Positions 7,563-13,865 of a stretch of 14,677 nucleotides of DNA are shown one piece after another. Under the pieces are notes generated by a model that worked only from the letters and a program-made list of their open reading frames with translations, had not been told where the DNA came from and did no database searches. The stretch spans positions 1 to 14,677 of the forward strand of contig CAYNIU010000053.1 in NCBI GenBank assembly GCA_964397365.1, in the 5' to 3' direction. The position numbers were made by a program, and so were the translations under genes. Source of the DNA: Methylomarinum sp964397365. GTDB taxonomy: Bacteria > Pseudomonadota > Gammaproteobacteria > Methylococcales > Methylomonadaceae. Every line of letters starts with the position of its first letter. Positions within the stretch are counted from its first letter, which is position 1.

Positions 7563-8154
7563 CCCTGATCCTTTTTTGTTTGGTGATTTTTGCTCTGACA
7601 ACCGCCGCCCGTTCAGTGTCAGACAGAAAAATCCTGATCTTGCGTATGTTCTGTTCAGCGCCTGGAATCAGAACCTTGTCAAAAAGATTAACGCGTTGGG
7701 TGACTTTTTTTACCGCTTTATTCAACAAATCAAGCCGCTGTTGTTCAACTTGTAAACGAATTTTTAATTCCAGCATTTGCTTTAGTTTTAATACTGCCAT
7801 ATCGACCCAGTGCGGTTTACAAAAAAATGAATAGTGCTGTTCTTCAAAATATACACTTTTAAGACTGGGTAAATCTACCCCCACCACATTTTCCTGTTCA
7901 ATGGCAATTTGTTTAACGTTAATCAGATGTTCAAGCTCAATGCTGTTATCCGCCAGCATGGGCAAATTATCGAAAACAAACAGTTCTTGCTGTTGGATCA
8001 AACTCTGAGTTGTCTGTAATTGTTTAACCGCTTTTGCTTTTTCAACCATAAGTTGCTGACGTTTCAAATCCAGCGATGGCAAATAATGACGGTAACGCTT
8101 CAACAACGCTCCTTGTTTATGTAATGCGGCCTTGCTGAACGACAATCTAGCCAT
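7549..8154 (-). CDS. atpD: V/A-type ATPase subunit D (central rotor shaft)
   Basis: A 201-residue basic, helix-rich protein. The N-terminal part (about 8-60: H-K-Q-G-A-L-L-K-R-Y, L-K-R-Q-Q-L-M-V-E-K-A-K) and C-terminal part (about 120-185, including V-T-Q-R-V-N-L-F-D-K-V-L-I-P) match the two long antiparallel helices by which D forms the rotating shaft inside the A3B3 head. The R-V-N-x-L/F-x-x-V-L-I-P segment near 152-164 is a family signature. D-family length is about 200-220, so it is full length. Its ATG at 8154 overlaps the end of atpB by 8 bp and lacks a clear Shine-Dalgarno, so translation probably depends on coupling to atpB. The usual partner subunit F is not encoded nearby. Confidence 0.93.
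   Translation of the reverse strand: MARLSFSKAALHKQGALLKRYRHYLPSLDLKRQQLMVEKAKAVKQLQTTQSLIQQQELFVFDNLPMLADNSIELEHLINVKQIAIEQENVVGVDLPSLKSVYFEEQHYSFFCKPHWVDMAVLKLKQMLELKIRLQVEQQRLDLLNKAVKKVTQRVNLFDKVLIPGAEQNIRKIRIFLSDTERAAVVRAKITKQKRIRDGNR
7569..7573 (-). promoter_or_regulatory. Ribosome binding site deciding the atpI start
   Basis: AAGGA at 7573-7569 lies 6 nt before ATG 7562 and inside the end of atpD. No comparable site precedes the upstream TTG at 7601. It therefore supports the 598-residue form of subunit I. Confidence 0.65.
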
Positions 8155-9490
8155 GATCTGGATAATATTTGTCGATCAAGGACTGCTTCATCAGTAATTC
8201 TGTCTTTTCAAAGCATTCCGCCAAAGTCTGCCAACTTAGATCCAAAGCATCTTCTAGCGTGATAGCCACATTAATATCCATAAACCGGGTTCTGAACAAA
8301 CGACCGAATTTCAGTAGTTTTTTATCAAATTCAGATAATTCAAAAGCCATGGCCTGCTTTTGTTCGGCTTCATTGGCGCCGGAATAAAAACGAATCATGG
8401 TATTCATTATTTGTGCATGATCTTCGCGGGTGACTTTGCCGATCACGTGCTGTTTCAGTCTGGACAAAGAACCAAATGGATCCAGCATTTTGTGATGCAG
8501 ATAAAACTGTCCTTCAGTAATGTAGCCGGTATTATCAGGAACCGGATGGGTGACATCATTACCCGGCATGGTAGTTACACTGAGAATGGTGACTGAACCC
8601 GCACCACTGTAATCACAGGCTTTTTCATAACGCTTGGCCAGTTGCGAATACAAATCTCCCATATAACCCCGATTGGAAGGAACATGTTCCATGGCAATCC
8701 CTACTTCTTTCATGGCATCCGCATAAGCTGTCATATCCGTCATCAGTACCAAAACCCTTTTACCTTCCTCAACAGCAAAGCGTTCGGCCACGGTCAATGC
8801 CATATCCGGCACCAGCAGACGTTCGACAATCGGATCAGAGGCTAAATTGGTGAACATTACTGTTCTCGCAAAAACACCAGCCTGTTCAAACTGGGTTCTG
8901 AAAAAATGATAATCATCGAAAATCAGGCCAAGACCGGCAAATACGACAATGTCAGCATCGGCCTGTATCCCGATACGAGCCAGAAACTGATTGTACGGTT
9001 CACCGGAAATAGAAAAAATAGGAATCTTCTGACTTTCCACCAGAGTATTGAACAAATCAATCATCGGTACATTTGTGCGAATCATTTTTGATGCCAATAC
9101 CCTTTTCATCGGATTGACCGATTCACTTTCAATAGAAACTTTGGGGTCTGGTTGTAATGATGAACCGCCATCTACCGGCTCGCCGATACCGTTGAAAATT
9201 CGTCCCAGTATATTGCCGGAATAGGTCACTCGCATGGAATGCCCCAAAAAACGCACTGATGCAGCCGTCGAAATACCCTGGGTACCGGAAAAAATCTGCA
9301 GGGAAATTTCATTATCCCTGATTTTGATTACCTGGGCTAAAGAATGACTGCCACTGTTATCCTCTACTCTGGCCAGATCACCAAAACGGGGGGTAATTGT
9401 CTGCAGGTTTTCCATATTGGCAATCTGTACAGTCATAATATTACCGACAATTGAGGTAATATTATGGTGTTTGACCATGTTTTCAATCAT
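8147..9490 (-). CDS. atpB: V/A-type ATPase subunit B (non-catalytic head subunit)
   Basis: A 447-residue protein from ATG 9490. It has the F1/V1 nucleotide-binding fold, but the P-loop position is degenerate: S-I-S-G-E-P-Y-N at 160-167, without the GKT of subunit A. This is the normal state of the regulatory B subunit. R344 in D-P-F-G-S-L-S-R-L-K is the likely arginine finger reaching into the A-subunit site. This D-P-F-G-S-L-S-R wording, instead of the common L-P-S-L-S-R, is as I recall it in chlamydial and spirochaete B subunits. It is the first gene of the operon. CAGGAG at 9502-9497 sits 6 nt before ATG 9490, whereas the in-frame ATG at 9496 touches the ribosome site, so the later start is preferred. 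The stop overlaps atpD by 8 bp. Confidence 0.95.
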   Translation of the reverse strand: MIENMVKHHNITSIVGNIMTVQIANMENLQTITPRFGDLARVEDNSGSHSLAQVIKIRDNEISLQIFSGTQGISTAASVRFLGHSMRVTYSGNILGRIFNGIGEPVDGGSSLQPDPKVSIESESVNPMKRVLASKMIRTNVPMIDLFNTLVESQKIPIFSISGEPYNQFLARIGIQADADIVVFAGLGLIFDDYHFFRTQFEQAGVFARTVMFTNLASDPIVERLLVPDMALTVAERFAVEEGKRVLVLMTDMTAYADAMKEVGIAMEHVPSNRGYMGDLYSQLAKRYEKACDYSGAGSVTILSVTTMPGNDVTHPVPDNTGYITEGQFYLHHKMLDPFGSLSRLKQHVIGKVTREDHAQIMNTMIRFYSGANEAEQKQAMAFELSEFDKKLLKFGRLFRTRFMDINVAITLEDALDLSWQTLAECFEKTELLMKQSLIDKYYPDHG

Positions 9491-9496
9491 TAACAT

Positions 9497-9502
9497 CTCC
9501 TG
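9497..9502 (-). promoter_or_regulatory. Ribosome binding site at the head of the ATPase operon
   Basis: CAGGAG at 9502-9497 is followed by ATGTTA and then ATG 9490. The 6-nt spacing fits translation from 9490. The ATG at 9496 has zero spacing and is unlikely to be used. Confidence 0.7.
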
Positions 9503-9539
9503 ATAATGATAAAATCAACAGTAATGACTTAAGGGAAGC

Positions 9540-9569
9540 ACTGAACAAATCATCCCTGATTTATTCAGT
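9540..9569. repeat. Inverted repeat, 13-bp stem with 4-nt loop
   Basis: ACTGAACAAATCA at 9540-9552 and TGATTTATTCAGT at 9557-9569 flank TCCC. There is one mismatch as DNA, and in leftward RNA it becomes a G-U pair. The leftward transcript would therefore form an unbroken 13-bp stem with a GGGA loop in the leader of atpB, about 50 nt before its start. No T-run follows in the leftward direction, which argues against a simple terminator. Confidence 0.75.
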
Positions 9570-9574
9570 ACCCA

Positions 9575-9601
9575 CAAAGCAGAAATACGATTTCCGCTTT
9601 G
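9575..9601. repeat. Inverted repeat, 12-bp stem with 3-nt loop
   Basis: CAAAGCAGAAAT at 9575-9586 and ATTTCCGCTTTG at 9590-9601 surround ACG. The only imperfection again reads as a G-U pair in leftward RNA. It begins 5 bp after the hairpin at 9540-9569, so the two would stack as tandem stem-loops. Confidence 0.75.
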
Positions 9602-9606
9602 CTCAC

Positions 9607-9635
9607 AAAATCAATGGTTTGAAGTCATGGATTTT
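9607..9635. repeat. Inverted repeat, 10-bp arms with 9-nt loop
   Basis: AAAATCAATG at 9607-9616 and CATGGATTTT at 9626-9635 match at 9 of 10 positions. It is the third hairpin within 100 bp. It is followed by a stretch (about 9636-9690) whose leftward wording, GGATGTATTCATGGCGTC, resembles dispersed intergenic repeats that I recall from gammaproteobacterial genomes. Confidence 0.55.
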
Positions 9636-9843
9636 GGTGGCACATCTTACTCCAGAAGACGCCATGAATACATCCAGGTCACCCACACTTCTTCCACAAG
9701 CCACTGATATTCAATACTTTTCGTTCAATTAATTACGCTGTGTAGCAACTACGACAAAAATCAACGTTGTTTATACCAGCAGTTTTTTAAATATTTCGCC
9801 AGCGTCTGCCATTATAACCCTTGCAACATGGCTTGCGCCTAAT

Positions 9844-11022
9844 TTATTGACAATATTGTACTGACTGCATTTCCATTAACCGGGAAACTGTGCGTTGAAA
9901 CTCAAAAGCCCCGTCCCCCTTCTTGTAAAGTTCTGCGGGTGATGCTTCGGCGCTACAGATAAACAATACCTTGTATTCATAAAGTGCATCAATCAGCGTT
10001 TCAAAACGCCTGGCTTCATCACAGAAATCAGGAGAAAGTCGCGGAATGTCGGCCATAATGACGGTATTGAATTGTGCAGCAATTTTTAGATAATCCGCCG
10101 CCCCCAAAGGTTGTGTACATAATTCGGAAAATGATGTCAAAACAATACCTCCATGTACAGCAGTCAAGGCAATTTCCCGTCCAAAAGTATGAATACTACC
10201 AGCTTTAAGTGGCTCACAACGGCTATATTGTTTAAAAGTGGTCTGAATAAATTCTTCTGACTGTTGATTTAAAGGATAAATATATCGTTTTTCCTGGCTT
10301 TTTTGACATAAAAATCGGTAATCCACTTGCCCAGTCAATTCTATGATTTGAGCTTTTTCCCGGAGTAATTCGACAAAAGACAGAAACTGATCCTTTAATA
10401 CCCCCCCCTGATACAACTCGGCGGGATGACGATTAGATGTCATGACCACGACCACTCCCTGCTCAAACAAACAATGAAACAACCTTTCCATGATCATGGC
10501 ATCCGCTATATCGGTAACATGAAATTCATCAAAACAAAGCAATAATGCTGACTTGCTGATTTGCTTGGATAAGGCGATCATGACATCGTCTTGATGGTTT
10601 TTCTCCTGTCGATGGATAAAGTTATAGACTTCCTGCATAAAAGCATGAAAATGTACCCGACGTTTATGTTTGACCGGACAATTTGCAAAAAACAAATCCA
10701 TTAACATGGATTTGCCATGCCCAACTCCACCATAAATATATAAATGTTTACAGTGAATAACCGAAGTTTTACTGCTAAGCTTATTGCCAAAGAAACGCTG
10801 TTGGCATTTTTCCTGTAACTGTACGCGTTCCATCAACTCTTGCAAATGCTGAACGACATTTAATTGCGAAACGTCATAGCGGAAGTTGTTTTCCGCAACA
10901 AGCTCAGAGTATTTGCTAACCAGGTCAACAGACTTGTCCTGCACGTTTGATCTTCTGGATTGGTCTGAAGTATTCGCTGCTTTTTGAACGGATGAAGACG
11001 GAAGGAATAATTTTTTAAGCAT
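9844..11022 (-). CDS. zapE: Cell division protein ZapE (AFG1-like ATPase)
   Basis: A 392-residue P-loop ATPase of the AFG1/ZapE family (E. coli ZapE has about 375). Visible motifs are Walker A G-G-V-G-H-G-K-S at 98-105, Walker B L-L-C-F-D-E-F-H at 161-168 (D165, E166), the sensor-like T-S-N-R-H-P at 195-200, and the C-terminal F-Q-R-T-V-S-R-L-M-E-M at 375-385. In E. coli ZapE associates with the FtsZ ring and supports division under stress or low oxygen. The first 30 or so residues are a Ser/Gln-rich, poorly conserved extension. ATG at 11022 has no strong Shine-Dalgarno. A run of eight G in the coding strand (10408-10401) encodes Q-G-G-V around residues 205-208 and is a possible slippage site. 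The frame is intact here. Confidence 0.93.
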   Translation of the reverse strand: MLKKLFLPSSSVQKAANTSDQSRRSNVQDKSVDLVSKYSELVAENNFRYDVSQLNVVQHLQELMERVQLQEKCQQRFFGNKLSSKTSVIHCKHLYIYGGVGHGKSMLMDLFFANCPVKHKRRVHFHAFMQEVYNFIHRQEKNHQDDVMIALSKQISKSALLLCFDEFHVTDIADAMIMERLFHCLFEQGVVVVMTSNRHPAELYQGGVLKDQFLSFVELLREKAQIIELTGQVDYRFLCQKSQEKRYIYPLNQQSEEFIQTTFKQYSRCEPLKAGSIHTFGREIALTAVHGGIVLTSFSELCTQPLGAADYLKIAAQFNTVIMADIPRLSPDFCDEARRFETLIDALYEYKVLFICSAEASPAELYKKGDGAFEFQRTVSRLMEMQSVQYCQ

Positions 11023-11090
11023 GAAGCCAACTTAATAATGGGTAACTATTTTTGTTGTAAGCTAAATTAATTACCTTCTTTGATACAGAA

Positions 11091-11116
11091 AACGCAGAAT
11101 TTAGGCACTCTGCGTT
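11091..11116 (-). terminator. Probable intrinsic terminator of acnB
   Basis: AACGCAGA at 11091-11098 and TCTGCGTT at 11109-11116 form a perfect 8-bp stem with a 10-nt loop, extendable by two pairs past one mismatch. On the leftward strand the stem is followed by TTTTCTGT (the last stem bases contribute to the T-run), a modest U-tract. It lies about 48 bp downstream of the acnB stop and about 70 bp upstream of zapE. This suggests acnB and zapE are mainly separate transcripts. The short T-run makes incomplete termination possible. Confidence 0.55.
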
Positions 11117-11163
11117 CTCAGTAAACTGATAGCGATTACAACCGGGATAACCGCCCTGACAAA

Positions 11164-13734
11164 TCAACTGGCAATAGTTGCCTGTTCCGATTTTTTCTGA
11201 TAGCTGTCTATTTGATCAAAATTCAGATAACGGTAGGTATCCTCTCTTGATTCATCTATAACAGCAGCATATTGCATATATTCTTCAAATGTCGGTATTT
11301 TCCCCAGGATTGAACAGACCGAAGCCAATTCAGCCGAAGCCAGATAAACATTGGCATTGTTACCCAGGCGGTTAGGAAAATTACGAGTTGACGTGGACAC
11401 CACCGTAGCATTATCTGCAACTCGCGCCTGATTGCCCATACACAAGGAACAACCCGGCATTTCAGTTCTGGCACCAGCCTTGCCGAAGGTACTGTAATAG
11501 CCTTCTTCGATTAACTGATTTTGATCCATTTTGGTCGGTGGAGCCATCCATAAGCGGGTTGGCAACTCGCCGCTTTGCTGTTCCAATAATTTAGCGGCAG
11601 CTCGAAAATGACCAATATTGGTCATACAGGAACCAATAAAAACTTCATCAATTTTAGTCCCGGCAACATCAGACAAAGTTTTTACATCATCGGGATCATT
11701 CGGGCAAGCCATAATCGGTTCCTTAATATTATTCATGTCGATTTCAATGACTTCAAAATATTCCGCATCGGCGTCCGGCTCTAATAATAGTGAATTTTCC
11801 AGCCATTCCTGCATACCGTCAATGCGACGCTGCAAGGTTCTGGCATCGCCATAACCTTCGCTAATCATCCATTTAAGCAAGGTAATATTGGAATTCAGAT
11901 ATTCGCGTATAGGTTCTTCTCCCAGGTGAATGGTACATCCTCCAGCGGAACGTTCAGCCGAAGCATCCGATAATTCAAAGGCCTGTTCTACTTTAAGATC
12001 AGGCAGACCTTCGATTTCCAGAATACGGCCGGAAAAGACGTTTTTCTTGCCTTTTTTCTCCACAGTCAACAAACCACGTTGAATTGCCGCATAAGGAATA
12101 GCATTGACCAAATCACGCAGGGTAATACCTGGTTGCATTTTTCCAGTAAAACGCACTAATACAGACTCAGGCATATCCAGTGGCATGACACCGGTTGCCG
12201 CTGCAAATGCCACTAAACCCGAGCCGGCAGGAAAAGAAATACCAATAGGAAAACGAGTGTGCGAATCACCGCCGGTGCCGACGGTATCCGGCAATAACAT
12301 CCTGTTTAACCAGGAATGAATAATGCCATCGCCCGGACGTAATGATACACCGCCACGATTCATGATGAAATCCGGCAGAGTGTGCTGCATTTCCACATCA
12401 ACCGGTTTTGGATAAGCCGCCGTATGACAAAAAGACTGCAATACCAAATCAGCTGAAAACCCCAAACAGGCGAGATCCTTTAATTCATCACGGGTCATAG
12501 GACCTGTAGTATCCTGAGAACCCACCGTTGTCATGTGAGGTTCGCAGTAGGTTCCAGGGCGCACACCGTCAACACCACAGGCTTTACCTACTATTTTTTG
12601 CGCCAGAGTATATCCCTTAGCGCTGCCCTCGGCGGAAACAGGCCTGCGAAAAACCTCCGCCGGCTCCATTTTTAAAGCTTTTCTGGCTCTATCGGTTAAA
12701 CCACGACCGATAATTAACGGAATTCGACCACCAGCGCGTACTTCGTCAAGTATAACCTCGGTTTTTAATGAGAATTCGCTGATAACTTCGTCACTATCAT
12801 GAGGTTTCACCAGTCCTTCATAGGGGTAGATGTCAATAACATCCCCCATATTCATATTGGATACATCACACTCAAACGGTAAAGCGCCGGAATCTTCCAT
12901 GGTATTAAAAAAAATCGGCGCTATTTTTCCACCGATACAAACCCCGCCGGCACGTTTATTAGGGATATAGGGAATATCATTCCCCATATACCATAACACC
13001 GAATTTGTCGCCGACTTACGCGATGAGCCGGTACCGACCACATCACCCACATAAGCCACTGGAAAGCCTTTTTGTTTCAATTCTTCAATTTGCTGTCCGG
13101 CATTGCTAATACCCTCTCGTGGTATTTTCAGCATAGCTTTGGCATGAAGTGGAATATCCGGTCTGGACCAAGCATCCTGAGCCGGTGATAAATCATCCGT
13201 ATTGGTTTCGCCGGTTACTTTAAACACAGTAACAGTCAGTTTTTGCGGTACTTCCGGTTTGCTGGTAAACCATTCTGCCTCAGCCCAGGAGCGAATAATC
13301 TGTTGTGCAAACGGATTACCTGCATCGGCTTTTTCTTTAACGTCATGAAAAGCATCAAACACCAGCAACGTATGAGACAAGGCTTTTGTAGCAATTGCTG
13401 CCAATGCTTCATTTTCTAACAATTCAATCAATGGCGCGATATTGTAGCCACCCAGCATAGTACCCAATAATTCAGTCGCATACGCTGCATCAAGAATAGG
13501 CGAACTTACTTCACCTTTGGCTATAGCAGCCAGAAAACCCGCTTTCACATAGGCGGCATCGTCAACACCGGCAGGAACACGATTGACCAATAGATCCAGA
13601 ATAAATTTCTCTTCTCCAGCCGGTGGCTGTTTGATCAGATCAACCAGTTCAGCAACCTGTTCTGCATCTAAAGGTTTAGGAACAACGCCTTCAGCTGCGC
13701 GTTCTGCAACATGTTTTCGATATTGTTCTAGCAT
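11164..13734 (-). CDS. acnB: Aconitate hydratase B (bifunctional aconitase / 2-methylisocitrate dehydratase)
   Basis: An 856-residue AcnB (E. coli has 865), converting citrate to isocitrate in the cytoplasm; E. coli AcnB also acts on 2-methylisocitrate. The order typical of AcnB is present: an N-terminal helical HEAT-like domain (1-160), the swivel domain with G-T-G-S-S-R-K-S-A at 234-242, then the three catalytic domains. The [4Fe-4S] ligands are C703 (G-S-C-M-T-N), C762 and C765 (C-S-L-C-M-G-N). Other active-site stretches are G-G-D-S-H-T-R-F at 488-495 and G-C-T-I-H-L-G-E near 599-606. ATG at 13734 is preceded by AGGA with 6-nt spacing. A candidate promoter lies at 13765-13793. Isocitrate dehydrogenase is directly upstream in the same direction. 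AcnB proteins can also act as iron-responsive RNA binders; nothing here tests that. Confidence 0.97.
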   Translation of the reverse strand: MLEQYRKHVAERAAEGVVPKPLDAEQVAELVDLIKQPPAGEEKFILDLLVNRVPAGVDDAAYVKAGFLAAIAKGEVSSPILDAAYATELLGTMLGGYNIAPLIELLENEALAAIATKALSHTLLVFDAFHDVKEKADAGNPFAQQIIRSWAEAEWFTSKPEVPQKLTVTVFKVTGETNTDDLSPAQDAWSRPDIPLHAKAMLKIPREGISNAGQQIEELKQKGFPVAYVGDVVGTGSSRKSATNSVLWYMGNDIPYIPNKRAGGVCIGGKIAPIFFNTMEDSGALPFECDVSNMNMGDVIDIYPYEGLVKPHDSDEVISEFSLKTEVILDEVRAGGRIPLIIGRGLTDRARKALKMEPAEVFRRPVSAEGSAKGYTLAQKIVGKACGVDGVRPGTYCEPHMTTVGSQDTTGPMTRDELKDLACLGFSADLVLQSFCHTAAYPKPVDVEMQHTLPDFIMNRGGVSLRPGDGIIHSWLNRMLLPDTVGTGGDSHTRFPIGISFPAGSGLVAFAAATGVMPLDMPESVLVRFTGKMQPGITLRDLVNAIPYAAIQRGLLTVEKKGKKNVFSGRILEIEGLPDLKVEQAFELSDASAERSAGGCTIHLGEEPIREYLNSNITLLKWMISEGYGDARTLQRRIDGMQEWLENSLLLEPDADAEYFEVIEIDMNNIKEPIMACPNDPDDVKTLSDVAGTKIDEVFIGSCMTNIGHFRAAAKLLEQQSGELPTRLWMAPPTKMDQNQLIEEGYYSTFGKAGARTEMPGCSLCMGNQARVADNATVVSTSTRNFPNRLGNNANVYLASAELASVCSILGKIPTFEEYMQYAAVIDESREDTYRYLNFDQIDSYQKKSEQATIAS

Positions 13735-13764
13735 TATGAATCCTGTAGAATTTTTTATAGCCTG

Positions 13765-13793
13765 TATATATAAATTTTGTTGTCACTACTCAA
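13765..13793 (-). promoter_or_regulatory. Candidate sigma-70 promoter of acnB
   Basis: On the leftward strand, TTGAGT (13793-13788) is separated by exactly 17 bp from TATATA (13770-13765). Each hexamer matches the consensus at about four of six positions. The start site would fall near 13757, leaving a leader of some 20-25 nt before ATG 13734. The surroundings are very AT-rich, so chance matches are likely and the call is tentative. Confidence 0.4.
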
Positions 13794-13850
13794 CGTATAT
13801 ATCAGTCACTTACTCTATAAACACTGTATTCAATTATTTCGCAAGCAACT

Positions 13851-13863
13851 GATATTAAATATC
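13851..13863. repeat. Short AT-rich palindrome after icd
   Basis: GATATT-A-AATATC is a perfect 6-bp inverted repeat around one base, 2 bp past the icd stop. It has no G+C-rich stem and no T-run, so it is not a convincing terminator. It could be a protein-binding site or chance in AT-rich DNA. Confidence 0.35.
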
Positions 13864-13865
13864 TA

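Larger units (their letters stand above)
9503..9843. other. Gene-free stretch between zapE and the ATPase operon
   Basis: I see no coding potential on either strand. The ATPase-proximal half is dominated by inverted repeats (9540-9569, 9575-9601, 9607-9635, and a weaker TGGC/GCCA stem at 9638-9664). The zapE-proximal half is AT-rich, with small palindromes such as CAACGTTG near 9773. No promoter with good -35 and -10 boxes was recognised for the ATPase operon, and no strong terminator was found for zapE. The operon promoter must lie here unless transcription comes through from zapE. Confidence 0.6.

Noticed and set aside
9540..9635. CRISPR-like array
   Set aside because: The repeated elements are palindromes of different sequence, not direct repeats with spacers, and no cas genes are present.
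11141..11160. Repeat-like ACCGGGATAACCGCCC next to the acnB stop as terminator
   Set aside because: Pairing is limited to a few bases and no T-run follows. The stem at 11091-11116 is better.
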